Numbered from the stretch's first letter, positions 14,031 through 22,617 are shown. The stretch is DNA of 33,494 bases from CAZGXM01 sp964529795 (GCA_964529795.1 CAZGXM010000024.1:1-33494), one strand, 5' to 3'. The notes: generated from the letters alone by a model not told the origin. Translations and numbers: made by a program.

Positions 14031-14582
14031 ATGCAGTTGAGAGAAAAAGTGCAGTTAATGGATGCGGACAAGATCCGGCGTACTCTTACCCGAATTGCCC
14101 ACGAAATTATTGAGAAAAACAAGGGAACGGAAAATTTAGCCTTAATTGGTATCCGCCGCCGGGGAGTACCCCTGGCCCGCAGATTGGCGGAAAATATCAA
14201 GGAAATAGAAGGCAGGCCGGTAAACATGGGTGTTCTGGATATTACGCTTTATCGCGATGATTTATCTACCTTGGCCCAGCAACCGGTGGTTCATAAAACC
14301 GAAGTGCCCTTTTCCGTGTCGGGAAAAAAGCTGGTGCTGGTGGATGATGTGCTGTTTACCGGGCGGACGGTCCGTGCCGCTCTGGATGCCATTATTGATT
14401 TGGGGAGACCTGCCTGCATCCAGCTGGCGGTATTGGTGGACCGGGGGCACAGGGAACTACCCATCAGGGCGGACTATGTAGGAAAAAATGTCCCCACTTC
14501 CCGGCGGAAAGAACTGGTCTCAGTAAAGTTAAAGGAAATTGACTCACTGGACAGTGTGGTAATAGAGGAGATTGTTGACTGA
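14031..14582 (+). CDS. pyrR: PyrR: pyr mRNA-binding attenuation protein / uracil phosphoribosyltransferase
   Basis: The 183-residue protein binds pyr mRNA leaders in response to UMP/UTP and causes termination; it also converts uracil plus PRPP to UMP. The type I phosphoribosyltransferase motif LVLVDDVLFTGRTVRAALDAI is at residues ~101-121. LIGIRRRGVPLARRLAENI (~39-57) and RADYVGKNVPTSRRKELVSVKL (~146-167) are typical of PyrR. The gene is preceded by a PyrR-type attenuator and followed by a second one, matching autoregulation as in Bacillus. The ATG follows an AAGG/GGGG-rich site. Confidence 0.95.
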   Translation: MQLREKVQLMDADKIRRTLTRIAHEIIEKNKGTENLALIGIRRRGVPLARRLAENIKEIEGRPVNMGVLDITLYRDDLSTLAQQPVVHKTEVPFSVSGKKLVLVDDVLFTGRTVRAALDAIIDLGRPACIQLAVLVDRGHRELPIRADYVGKNVPTSRRKELVSVKLKEIDSLDSVVIEEIVD

Positions 14583-14600
14583 CCGTAGTGGTCCTTTAAA

Positions 14601-14687
14601 TTGGTCCCGCGAGGCTGATAAGGACGGTAACAGGCGGTTATTTTTATACTGTCTAATTACCTCCCGGCCTCAGGGCCGGGAGGTTTT
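14601..14687 (+). promoter_or_regulatory. Second PyrR-type attenuator (pyrR-uraA gap)
   Basis: A second binding loop at 14603-14626 has GTCC and GGAC closing CGCGAGGCTGATAA, matching the first site at the conserved GAGGCTG core. The terminator downstream is a perfect 10-base stem, CCTCCCGGCC (14660-14669) with GGCCGGGAGG (14674-14683), loop of four, then TTTT. This would let PyrR adjust the distal operon separately from pyrR, as in Bacillus. Confidence 0.82.
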
Positions 14688-14691
14688 AATA

Positions 14692-14760
14692 ATATTTAGG
14701 AAATTATACCCTGTGGATAATTTCCTAAATATGGGGGTTGTTAAGGGGGATTCCCCCTTA
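14692..14760. repeat. Perfect 16-base inverted repeat plus adjacent GC-rich hairpin
   Basis: ATATTTAGGAAATTAT (14692-14707) and ATAATTTCCTAAATAT (14717-14732) are perfectly complementary around a nine-base centre. Ten bases on, TAAGGGGG (14742-14749) pairs with CCCCCTTA (14753-14760). They lie directly after the second attenuator terminator. Neither ends in a T-tract. They look like an inserted palindromic element or a recombination/operator site; origin unknown. Confidence 0.7.
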
Positions 14761-14790
14761 TGTCAATAAGGAGGGTTACAGCGATAGCGA

Positions 14791-14874
14791 CCTAGGGAAC
14801 ACATGGGGTTCCCTGGGTAAGAACAAAAGCATTACCAATAAGTGCCGAATGGCATGAAATGCTTTTGTTCTTTT
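14791..14874 (+). terminator. Tandem hairpin and strong terminator upstream of the uraA remnant
   Basis: CCTAGGGAAC (14791-14800) pairs with GTTCCCTGGG (14808-14817), ten pairs with one G-U. It is followed at once by a perfect 13-base stem, GAACAAAAGCATT (14821-14833) with AATGCTTTTGTTC (14858-14870), then TTTT. A TGCC/GGCA hairpin nests inside. The arrangement resembles the 3' half of a leader switch, but I do not recognise a known riboswitch class. As drawn it would strongly limit read-through to pyrB and beyond. Confidence 0.65.
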
Positions 14875-14930
14875 ATCGGTTGTTAAGCAGGTACTGAAAA
14901 GGTTTTCTGAAAGGAGTGAGCAGCGGGGCA

Positions 14931-14973
14931 AATTTCAAAGATCAGGGGATTGTTGGCGGGGATTTTTGAAATT
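14931..14973. repeat. Inverted repeat in uraA leader
   Basis: AATTTCAAA (14931-14939) and TTTGAAATT (14965-14973) are perfect complements with a 25-base spacer, ending ten bases before the uraA ribosome binding site. Possible anti-terminator or leader stem; low information because it is AT-rich. Confidence 0.4.
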
Positions 14974-14996
14974 ATAACCATGGGGAGGAATTGTTC

Positions 14997-15254
14997 ATGC
15001 GTACTTTGATACTAGCTTTACAACACGTTTTAGCCATGTTTGGCGCCACTGTACTAGTGCCCTTGATCACCGGCTTAAATCCCGGAGCGGCATTATTTAC
15101 CGCCGGTGCAGGTATATTGCTGTTCCATTTAATTACCGGCGGTCAGGTGCCGGTGTTCCTGGGTGCTACCTTTGCGTTCATTGCCGGCGTACTGGCTGTC
15201 AAGGCCGTTCCCGGGCTGGGATTGGCTCATGCCACCGGGGCTTTCCTGCGGTAG
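14997..15254 (+). pseudogene. uraA: Uracil permease N-terminal remnant (3' ~80% deleted)
   Basis: The remnant is 85 codons from ATG 14997, with GGGAGGA seven bases upstream (TTG 14991 is also in frame). LQHVLAMFGATVLVPLITGLNPGAALFTAGAGILLFHLITGGQVPVFLGATFAFIAG is an excellent match to the first two membrane segments of the NCS2 uracil:cation symporter family (UraA/PyrP), which has ~420 residues. The frame stops at TAG 15252-15254, and pyrB starts 38 bases later. The missing ~330 codons are absent from the window, so this is a deletion and not a frameshift. PyrR-regulated operons normally carry an intact permease here. Translation may persist as a coupling device, but transport function is excluded. 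Confidence 0.85.
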
Positions 15255-15262
15255 GCTTTTTT
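15231..15262 (+). terminator. Terminator-like hairpin between uraA remnant and pyrB
   Basis: GCCACCG (15231-15237) pairs with CGGTAGGC (15249-15256), one bulged base, followed by six T (15257-15262). It overlaps the last codons of the uraA remnant. It could be what is left of a third pyr attenuator fused to the deletion end; no PyrR loop is visible before it. Confidence 0.5.
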
Positions 15263-15292
15263 ATCAAGGGTTCAGTTACAGTGGAGGGATTA

Positions 15293-16237
15293 ATGAAAGT
15301 GAGATGGCAGAAAAAAGATATCTTGGGTCTGGAAGGACTGACTGCTGGGGAAATCAATCTCATCCTGGATACTGCCGTGCCCATGAAGGATATAATCCTG
15401 CGGGATATTAAAAAAGTGCCCACCCTGAGAGGGCGTACCATGATAAACCTTTTTTACGAACCCAGCACCCGTACCCGCACCTCTTTTGAACTGGCGGGCA
15501 AATACATGGGGGCGGACACGGTGAATATTGCCACTGCCAGCAGCAGTGTGGTCAAGGGCGAGAGCTTGAAGGATACGGCAAAGACCATTGAAGTGATGGG
15601 GGCGGATGTGGTGGTCATCCGCCACAGTATGGCAGGGGCGGCGAAGGTACTGGCGGAAACCGTTTCCAGCCGTGTAATTAACGCCGGGGACGGTACTCAC
15701 GAGCACCCCACCCAGGCACTGCTGGATATGTTTACAATTCGTGAGATAAAGGGTAGTCTGGAGGGTTTGACTGTCACCATTGTCGGTGACATCTTACACA
15801 GCCGCGTTGCCCGGTCAAATATCTGGGGTTTAACCAGGATGGGAGCAGCGGTGAGACTGGTCGGACCACCCACCCTGATGCCCGTGGGTATTGAAAAGTT
15901 GGGTGTAAAAACATACTACCGCCTGGAACGTGCTTTGCCGGGGAGCGACGTGGTGATGGCCCTGCGCATTCAGAAAGAAAGACAGCAAAAGGGACTGTTT
16001 CCCAGTCTCCGGGAATACGCGAAGTTATACGGCATAACCGGCGAACGTTTATCAATGGCCAATGAAGGGTGCCTCCTGCTGCACCCGGGGCCGGTTAACA
16101 GGGGTGTGGAATTAAGTGCGGCAGTGGCTGACGGGTTACAGTCCCTGATAAACCGGCAGGTGACCAACGGGGTGGCAGTGCGCATGGCGCTACTGTTTCT
16201 GCTCATGGGAGGTGGTAATGGTGAAATTACTTATTAA
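15293..16237 (+). CDS. pyrB: Aspartate carbamoyltransferase, catalytic subunit
   Basis: The product is 314 residues from ATG 15293; GTG 15281 is part of the ribosome binding region (GGAGGG 15283-15288). It condenses carbamoyl phosphate with aspartate. The carbamoyl-phosphate site FYEPSTRTRTSFE is at residues ~48-60. The second conserved region KGESLKDTAKTIEVMGADVVVIRH and the HPTQALLDMFTIRE motif follow, then the aspartate-domain residues LHPGPVNRGVE. No regulatory PyrI subunit gene is present, as is usual in Firmicutes. It overlaps pyrC by 20 bases. Confidence 0.96.
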   Translation: MKVRWQKKDILGLEGLTAGEINLILDTAVPMKDIILRDIKKVPTLRGRTMINLFYEPSTRTRTSFELAGKYMGADTVNIATASSSVVKGESLKDTAKTIEVMGADVVVIRHSMAGAAKVLAETVSSRVINAGDGTHEHPTQALLDMFTIREIKGSLEGLTVTIVGDILHSRVARSNIWGLTRMGAAVRLVGPPTLMPVGIEKLGVKTYYRLERALPGSDVVMALRIQKERQQKGLFPSLREYAKLYGITGERLSMANEGCLLLHPGPVNRGVELSAAVADGLQSLINRQVTNGVAVRMALLFLLMGGGNGEITY

Positions 16238-17513
16238 AGGTGGAAGAATTGTTGACCCGTCCCAGGGTATTGATAAAAGCGGGGACATTTTAATCAGTGA
16301 AGGTCAAATAACGGCGGTAGAAGATAAAATTGCACCGGCAACAGATATGCGGCAAATTGATGCCTGGGATTTTATTGTCTGCCCGGGTTTGATAGATATG
16401 CATACCCACCTGCGAGAGCCGGGGCAGGAGCACAAGGAGACCATTGCCAGCGGTGCGGCAGCGGCTGTTTCCGGCGGCTACACCGCTGTTTGTGCCATGC
16501 CCAATACCGACCCGGTGGCGGACAACCAGGCGGTAATCGCTTTTGTAAAAGAGAGGGGGATGCTCGCCGGCCTGGCCCGGGTCTACCCCGTGGGTGCAAT
16601 CACCAAGGGTTCTCAGGGCGAGGAACTGGCGGAAGTGAATGACCTGGTGAGTGCCGGGGCGGTGGCTTTGTCCGATGACGGCCAGCCGGTAATGAACGCG
16701 GCGGTAATGCGCCGGGCGTTGGAATATGCCAAACCCTTTGGCATTACAATTATTTCCCATGCCGAAGACAAGGACCTGTCTTCCGGCGGGGTGATGCATG
16801 AAGGGGAAATGTCCACCAGGCTTGGCCTGGCCGGCATCCCTGCGCTGGCCGAGGAACTGGCGGTAATCCGGGATATTCTTTTAGCCGAGGCTGCGGGAGG
16901 GCGGCTGCACCTGGCACATGTCAGCACTGCCGGGGCGGTGGAGATGGTACGCCAGGCGAAAAAACGGGGAATAGCGGTAACAGCCGAGGCGGCGCCGCAC
17001 CACTTTACTCTTACCCACCGGGCAGTGGCCGGTTATCATACAAGCGCCAAGGTAAACCCGCCATTGCGTACGCCAGGCGATGCGGAGGCCGTAATTCAGG
17101 GCCTGGCGGACGGCACCTTGGATGCCGTGGCCACAGACCATGCTCCTCATTCGCAGGAGGAAAAAGATGTGGAATTTGACCTGGCCCCATTTGGTATGAT
17201 CGGTCTGGAAACCGCCCTGCCGCTGGTGGTGACTAAACTTATCAAGCCCGGGCATATGGACTGGAGCCGGGCAGTGAGCCTTTTAAGCGCCAACCCGGCG
17301 CGCATTTTAAATCTTCCCGGGGGCACGCTAAAACCGGAAAGCGTGGCGGATATTACCATCATCAATCCGGAACTGGAACAAGAGGTGGATAGCGGCAAAT
17401 TTAAATCCAAGAGTCGAAATACCCCTTATGAAGGCTGGGTGCTTCAAGGTTGGGCGGAGTATACCATCGTGGGCGGGAAGGTTGTCTACCGCCGCAGGCA
17501 AAAGGAGGAATAG
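16218..17513 (+). CDS. pyrC: Dihydroorotase (class I)
   Basis: The 431-residue zinc amidohydrolase cyclises carbamoyl-aspartate to dihydroorotate. Metal-binding DMHTHLREPGQEHKETI is near residues 58-74. The second histidine set is HAEDKDL and LAHVSTAGAVEMV, with ATDHAPHSQEEK carrying the catalytic Asp (~303). The ATG at 16218 follows GGGAGGTG by about five bases; GTG 16221 is a possible alternative. The start lies within pyrB and the stop is one base before carA, which indicates a tightly coupled operon. Length and the HLREPGQ form fit the class I (long) dihydroorotase. Confidence 0.95.
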   Translation: MVKLLIKGGRIVDPSQGIDKSGDILISEGQITAVEDKIAPATDMRQIDAWDFIVCPGLIDMHTHLREPGQEHKETIASGAAAAVSGGYTAVCAMPNTDPVADNQAVIAFVKERGMLAGLARVYPVGAITKGSQGEELAEVNDLVSAGAVALSDDGQPVMNAAVMRRALEYAKPFGITIISHAEDKDLSSGGVMHEGEMSTRLGLAGIPALAEELAVIRDILLAEAAGGRLHLAHVSTAGAVEMVRQAKKRGIAVTAEAAPHHFTLTHRAVAGYHTSAKVNPPLRTPGDAEAVIQGLADGTLDAVATDHAPHSQEEKDVEFDLAPFGMIGLETALPLVVTKLIKPGHMDWSRAVSLLSANPARILNLPGGTLKPESVADITIINPELEQEVDSGKFKSKSRNTPYEGWVLQGWAEYTIVGGKVVYRRRQKEE

Positions 17514-17514
17514 T

Positions 17515-18615
17515 GTGGACGCATACTTGGTACTGGAGGACGGGACTGCATTTAAGGGAAAAGGTTTCGGGGCCGAGGGGAAAAGGCACGGTGAAGTGGT
17601 GTTTAATACCAGCATGACCGGGTATCAGGAGATATTGACGGACCCGTCCTACTGCGGCCAGATTGTCACCATGACCTACCCCCTTATTGGCAATTACGGT
17701 TTCAACAAAGATGATTTTGAGGCAGAGCGACCCTATGTAATGGGATATGTAGTGCGGGAACGCTGTCATGTGCCCAGCAACTGGCGCTTACTGGAGACTT
17801 TGGAGGAATTTCTCAACCGCCATGACATTGGCGGAATTGAAGGGATAGATACCAGGGCTTTGACCAGGCGGCTGCGCACTCACGGTACCATGCGCGGTGT
17901 TTTGGCGGTAGGAGATTGGGATGTAAAGGAACTGCAGGAAACCGCCAAGGAGGAGCCGGCACTCTGGGGCGGGAAACTGGTGCCCCATGTGACCACCGAA
18001 CGACCCTATACTGTTAAAGGGGACAGGTACAATGTAGTGCTGATTGATTTCGGGGTTAAACACAACATCATCCGCTGGCTCAATAAAATCGGCTGTACGA
18101 TTAATGTGGTTCCCGCAACAACAACCGCTGCGGAAATTTTATCCCTCAAGCCCCATGGCGTGATGCTGTCCAACGGGCCGGGCGACCCCCGGGACGTACC
18201 TTACGGCGTGGAGACGGTTAGGCAGCTGTTGGGCAGGGTACCCATTTTCGGTATCTGTTTGGGGCACCAGCTTTTAGGCATGGCCCTGGGAGCAGATACT
18301 TTTAAACTGCCCTTTGGTCACCGCGGTGCCAACCACCCGGTGAAAGATCTGGCTACGGGCAGGGTATACATTACTTCCCAGAACCACGGCTATGCCATTG
18401 ACCCGGACAGTGTCAACCAGGGTATGGCCGGGATAACTCACATTAATCTCAATGACGGCACGGTGGAGGGACTGCGGGCGATAAACCATCCTGCTTTCAG
18501 CGTGCAGTACCACCCCGAATCTTCACCGGGGCCAACGGACAGCGAATACCTGTTTTATGAATTTTTTGACCTGATGAAACGGTTCCCGCGGGAGGAGGGG
18601 CATGATGAGGCTTAA
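17515..18615 (+). CDS. carA: Carbamoyl-phosphate synthase, small (glutaminase) subunit
   Basis: The product is 366 residues from GTG 17515, seven bases after AAAGGAGG. The frame is open upstream to 17428 inside pyrC, without meaning. The N-terminal domain begins DAYLVLEDGTAFKGKGFGAEGKRHGEVVFNTSMTGYQEILTDPSY. The class I glutamine amidotransferase domain has SNGPGDPRDVP, the nucleophile Cys in GICLGHQLLGMALG (~250) and the catalytic His/Glu in QYHPESSPGPTDSEYLF. It delivers ammonia from glutamine to CarB. It overlaps carB by 14 bases. Confidence 0.96.
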   Translation: MDAYLVLEDGTAFKGKGFGAEGKRHGEVVFNTSMTGYQEILTDPSYCGQIVTMTYPLIGNYGFNKDDFEAERPYVMGYVVRERCHVPSNWRLLETLEEFLNRHDIGGIEGIDTRALTRRLRTHGTMRGVLAVGDWDVKELQETAKEEPALWGGKLVPHVTTERPYTVKGDRYNVVLIDFGVKHNIIRWLNKIGCTINVVPATTTAAEILSLKPHGVMLSNGPGDPRDVPYGVETVRQLLGRVPIFGICLGHQLLGMALGADTFKLPFGHRGANHPVKDLATGRVYITSQNHGYAIDPDSVNQGMAGITHINLNDGTVEGLRAINHPAFSVQYHPESSPGPTDSEYLFYEFFDLMKRFPREEGHDEA

Positions 18616-21600
18616 AGGTTTGCAGAAAGTAATGGTTATCGGTTCCGGCCCCATTATTATCGGGCAGGCGGCAGAGTTTGACTATGCAGGTACGCAGGCC
18701 TGCCGCGCCTTGAAAGAAGAAGGCCTGGAAGTGGTACTGGTTAACAGCAACCCGGCCACCATCATGACCGACACCAACGTGGCTGACCGGGTATATATTG
18801 AGCCCTTGACACCGGAATTTGTGGCGAAAGTAATCAAGAAGGAGAAGCCCCGGGGCCTGCTGCCTACTTTAGGCGGGCAGGTGGGTTTAAATATTGCCAT
18901 GGAACTGGCCAGGCGGGGTATCCTGGCGCAGGAGGGCGTAAAGTTACTGGGGACTCCCCTGGAAGCTATTGAAAGGGCGGAAGACCGGGAAAAATTCAAA
19001 CAGATGATGCAGGCGATCGGTGAACCCATTCCCGAAAGCAGGATTGTTTCTTCGGTGGAAGATGCGGTCACTTTTGCCGAAGAAATCGGCTACCCGGTAA
19101 TTGTTCGCCCTGCCTATACCCTCGGCGGCACCGGCGGCGGGGTGGCACATGACCGCCGGCAGCTGGCGGAAACGGCAGCCAGGGGTTTAAAACACAGCAT
19201 GATTAAACAAATTTTGGTTGAGTTTTCTGTTGCCGGCTGGAAGGAGATTGAATACGAGGTTGTCAGGGACGGCAATGACAACTGTATTACGGTCTGTAAC
19301 ATGGAAAATATTGACCCGGTGGGTATTCATACCGGCGACAGCATTGTGGTCGCCCCCTCCCAGACATTGGCCGACCGGGAATACCAGTTACTGCGCCGGG
19401 CTTCGTTAAAAATTATCCGTGCTTTGGGTATTGAGGGCGGCTGCAACATCCAGTTTGCCCTGGACCCGCACAGTTTCAAGTATTATGTGATAGAAGTCAA
19501 TCCCCGGGTGAGCCGGTCCAGTGCCCTGGCGTCAAAAGCCACCGGCTACCCCATAGCCAAGGTGGCCGCCAAAATTGCCATTGGCCTCACCCTCGATGAA
19601 ATTCGTAACGCTGTAACCGGCAAGACCTATGCCTGCTTTGAGCCGGCACTGGATTACGTGGTAGTAAAAATTCCCCGGTTTCCTTTTGACAAGTTTGCCC
19701 TGGCGGACCGGACCCTGAATACCCAAATGAAAGCAACCGGAGAGGTCATGGCCATTGACCGTACTTTTGAAGGTGCGTTGATGAAGGCAGTGCGGTCCCT
19801 GGAAATAGACCTCACCGGTTTCTGGAATGAAAAGCTGATACAGGTTGAGGAGGAGACATTGAAACGGGCCCTTTCCAACCAGGATGACCAGCGGCTGTTT
19901 GTGATAGCGGAAGCGCTGCGCCGGGGGATTACGCCCGCTTCAATACACGAGATTACCGGCATTGATATGTTCTTTTTGGAAAAAATCCACCAGCTTATGC
20001 GCGCATTGACTGCAATCCGGGGGAAAACTCCCGAAGGCATTACCAAAGAACAGTGGCTGGCTTTAAAACGCATGGGCCTGGGTGATGAGGACCTGGCCTG
20101 TATTCTCAACGTTGATGAAAGTGTTGTCCGGCAAAAGCGCCGGGAACTGGGGGTTAAGCCGGTTTATAAAATGGTAGATACCTGTGCGGCAGAGTTTGAG
20201 GCGGAGACTCCCTACTTTTATTCCAGTTACGAAGCAGAGGATGAAGCAATACCGGAAGAACGACGTAAAATCGTGGTGCTTGGCTCCGGTCCTATTCGCA
20301 TCGGCCAGGGGATCGAGTTTGATTACTGCTCGGTGCATTCCGTCTGGGCGCTACGGGATGCAGGTATTCAATCCATTATCATTAACAACAACCCGGAAAC
20401 CGTCAGCACGGATTTTGATACTGCCGACCGCCTTTACTTCGAGCCCCTTAGGTCGGAAGAGGTGTTAAATATCCTGGAGCACGAACAGCCTGAGGGGGTA
20501 ATCGTGCAGTTTGGCGGTCAAACGGCAATTAACCTGGCCGAACCCCTGGTCAAGGCGGGCTGGAATATTTTAGGTACGTCTCTGGAAGATATCGACCGGG
20601 CAGAGGACCGGGACAAATTTGAACAATTGCTTGACCAGCTGGATATCCCCAGGCCGGCGGGCAAAACAGCCACTTCCATATCCGGGGCGGAAAGGATTGC
20701 CGCAGAAATCGGTTTTCCTGTCCTGGTCCGTCCCTCTTATGTACTGGGCGGCAGGGCCATGGAGATAGTCTACAACCGGGAGGAACTGCTGCAATACATG
20801 AACAACGCCGTGGAGGTTTCGCCGCGTCACCCGGTACTGGTGGACCAGTATCTCCAGGGGACGGAGATGGAAGTGGATGCTATCGCCGACGGCACCGACG
20901 TACTTATTCCCGGTATAATGGAACACGTGGAACGCGCTGGTGTGCACTCGGGAGACAGTATTGCCGTTTACCCGGCACCTAATATCAAGGACCATATCCG
21001 GCAACAAATTCTGGACTATACCCGGCGGTTGGCCGGGGCATTAAACATCAAGGGGTTGTTGAACATCCAGTACGTAGTGCATGATGACAAAGTATATGTG
21101 CTGGAAGTTAATCCCCGTTCCAGCCGCACCGTACCGTACTTGAGCAAAATTACCGGTATACCCATGATGAAACTGGCCACCAAGGTAATCCTGGGCGAGA
21201 CTTTGAAGGAGCAGGGGTTCGGTACGGGGCTGGTCAAGCCGCCCCGGCATGTGGCGGTGAAAGTACCGGTATTCTCTTTTGCCAAGCTGCTGCAGGTGGA
21301 TACATCCCTGGGCCCGGAAATGAAGTCCACCGGTGAAGTGATGGGAATTGACCACAGTTTTGCCCGGGCCTTGTATAAAGGCCTGGTGGCGGCAGGCTGT
21401 GAGATACCCCGGCAGGGAACCATTCTCGCTACCATAGCGGATAAAGATAAAAACGAGGCCTTGCCGTTAATAAAAATCTTTGCTTCAATGGGTTACCGGG
21501 TGGTGGCAACCCGGGGAACGGCGGAGTTTCTGCAAGCGCACGGGCTAAAAGTGGCGCCGGTGAAAAAAATCCGCCAGGGTTCACCAAACATAGTGGACCT

Positions 21601-21847
21601 GATCAGGCGCGGAGACATTCACTTTGTGGTCAATACCCTCACTAAGGGCAAAATACCGAAACGTGACGGCTTCAAAATCCGCCGGGCTGCGGTGGAACAC
21701 GGCATTCCCTGCCTGACCTCGCTGGACACGGTGAAAGTGCTGCTGCACGTTTTGGCGGCAATCCAGCGGGGTGAAGATTTGGATATTCAGGCCTTACAGG
21801 ACTTCGTGCCGTGGGAGGGGGGAGCGCTGTGGAGTGTAACCGGGTAG
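18602..21847 (+). CDS. carB: Carbamoyl-phosphate synthase, large subunit
   Basis: The product is 1081 residues, normal length. It makes carbamoyl phosphate from bicarbonate, ammonia and two ATP. Two homologous ATP-grasp halves are seen. The first starts VMVIGSGPIIIGQAAEFDYAGTQACRALKEEG with RPAYTLGGTGGG and VNPRVSRSSALASKATGYPIA. The second starts VVLGSGPIRIGQGIEFDYCSVHS with RPSYVLGGRAMEIVYN and VNPRSSRTVPYLSKITGIPM. The C-terminal ~130 residues form the MGS-like allosteric domain (ASMGYRVVATRGTAEFLQAHGL). ATG 18602 or the adjacent ATG 18605 may be used; both sit after GGAGGAGGGG. It overlaps pyrK by 19 bases. Confidence 0.97.
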   Translation: MMRLKGLQKVMVIGSGPIIIGQAAEFDYAGTQACRALKEEGLEVVLVNSNPATIMTDTNVADRVYIEPLTPEFVAKVIKKEKPRGLLPTLGGQVGLNIAMELARRGILAQEGVKLLGTPLEAIERAEDREKFKQMMQAIGEPIPESRIVSSVEDAVTFAEEIGYPVIVRPAYTLGGTGGGVAHDRRQLAETAARGLKHSMIKQILVEFSVAGWKEIEYEVVRDGNDNCITVCNMENIDPVGIHTGDSIVVAPSQTLADREYQLLRRASLKIIRALGIEGGCNIQFALDPHSFKYYVIEVNPRVSRSSALASKATGYPIAKVAAKIAIGLTLDEIRNAVTGKTYACFEPALDYVVVKIPRFPFDKFALADRTLNTQMKATGEVMAIDRTFEGALMKAVRSLEIDLTGFWNEKLIQVEEETLKRALSNQDDQRLFVIAEALRRGITPASIHEITGIDMFFLEKIHQLMRALTAIRGKTPEGITKEQWLALKRMGLGDEDLACILNVDESVVRQKRRELGVKPVYKMVDTCAAEFEAETPYFYSSYEAEDEAIPEERRKIVVLGSGPIRIGQGIEFDYCSVHSVWALRDAGIQSIIINNNPETVSTDFDTADRLYFEPLRSEEVLNILEHEQPEGVIVQFGGQTAINLAEPLVKAGWNILGTSLEDIDRAEDRDKFEQLLDQLDIPRPAGKTATSISGAERIAAEIGFPVLVRPSYVLGGRAMEIVYNREELLQYMNNAVEVSPRHPVLVDQYLQGTEMEVDAIADGTDVLIPGIMEHVERAGVHSGDSIAVYPAPNIKDHIRQQILDYTRRLAGALNIKGLLNIQYVVHDDKVYVLEVNPRSSRTVPYLSKITGIPMMKLATKVILGETLKEQGFGTGLVKPPRHVAVKVPVFSFAKLLQVDTSLGPEMKSTGEVMGIDHSFARALYKGLVAAGCEIPRQGTILATIADKDKNEALPLIKIFASMGYRVVATRGTAEFLQAHGLKVAPVKKIRQGSPNIVDLIRRGDIHFVVNTLTKGKIPKRDGFKIRRAAVEHGIPCLTSLDTVKVLLHVLAAIQRGEDLDIQALQDFVPWEGGALWSVTG

Positions 21848-22617
21848 AAATACTGGATGTTAAAACTGTCACAAAACATTATTATTTGCTTACCCTGATG
21901 GCACCCCAGGTGGCCCGCGGCATCAGTCCGGGGCAGTTTGTGCAGGTAAGGGTTGACGACCGCCTGGATCCTTTGCTGAGAAGGCCCTTTAGTGTTTATC
22001 ATTGGGATGAAAAACAGGGGATTATTGAGATATTGTTTCAGGTGAGAGGGAAGGGAACCGCTTTACTGGCAAGAAAACGACCTGGTGAGAGACTGGACAT
22101 ACTGGGACCGCTGGGCCGGGGATTTGCGATCCCCGCTGAACCCGGTGCCGCCCTGCTGGTGGGCGGCGGTATCGGTGCAGCTCCTTTAAGGGGGCTGGCA
22201 GAAAAATTGGAACAGTCCGGATGGGAGTTGACTGTGCTGTTAGGGGCGGCCGACGAAAGCCTGCTGGCGAGAACGGAGGACTTCTCCCACCTGGGCAAAA
22301 CTATCATTGCCACTGATGACGGTTCCCGGGGAATAAAGGGCAGGGTGACAAATGTACTGCCCCTGGTGGCGGGCAGTACATTCAAACAGATTTATGCCTG
22401 CGGGCCGAAGCCCATGCTGGCGGCGCTCAGTTCCTGGGCAGCAGCCAACGGTTTGCCCATCCAGGTTTCCCTGGATGAAGTAATAGCCTGCGGCATGGGA
22501 GTTTGCCTGGGCTGTGCTCACCCGGTTAAGGCGGGGGCAGAAACAGGCTATGCCAAAGTGTGTACCCAGGGACCGGTTTTTAATGGGGAAGAGGTGGTAT
22601 GGGATGAAAAGGATTGA
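21829..22617 (+). CDS. pyrK: Dihydroorotate dehydrogenase electron transfer subunit
   Basis: The product is 262 residues from GTG 21829, after a GGGAGGGGGGAG site. It is an FAD/[2Fe-2S] protein that passes electrons from PyrD to NAD+. The ferredoxin-reductase-type FAD motif LRRPFSVY is followed by VGGGIGAAPLRGLAEKL for NAD binding. The [2Fe-2S] cysteines lie in ACGMGVCLGCAHPV with a fourth in YAKVCTQGPVF. PyrK always pairs with class 1B PyrD, which is the next gene. It overlaps both neighbours. Confidence 0.95.
   Translation: MECNRVEILDVKTVTKHYYLLTLMAPQVARGISPGQFVQVRVDDRLDPLLRRPFSVYHWDEKQGIIEILFQVRGKGTALLARKRPGERLDILGPLGRGFAIPAEPGAALLVGGGIGAAPLRGLAEKLEQSGWELTVLLGAADESLLARTEDFSHLGKTIIATDDGSRGIKGRVTNVLPLVAGSTFKQIYACGPKPMLAALSSWAAANGLPIQVSLDEVIACGMGVCLGCAHPVKAGAETGYAKVCTQGPVFNGEEVVWDEKD

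Noticed and set aside
14760..14874. Purine, ykkC/guanidine or PRPP riboswitch upstream of the uraA remnant
   Set aside because: CCTAGGGAAC superficially recalls ykkC sequences, but the conserved second strand and core bases are absent.
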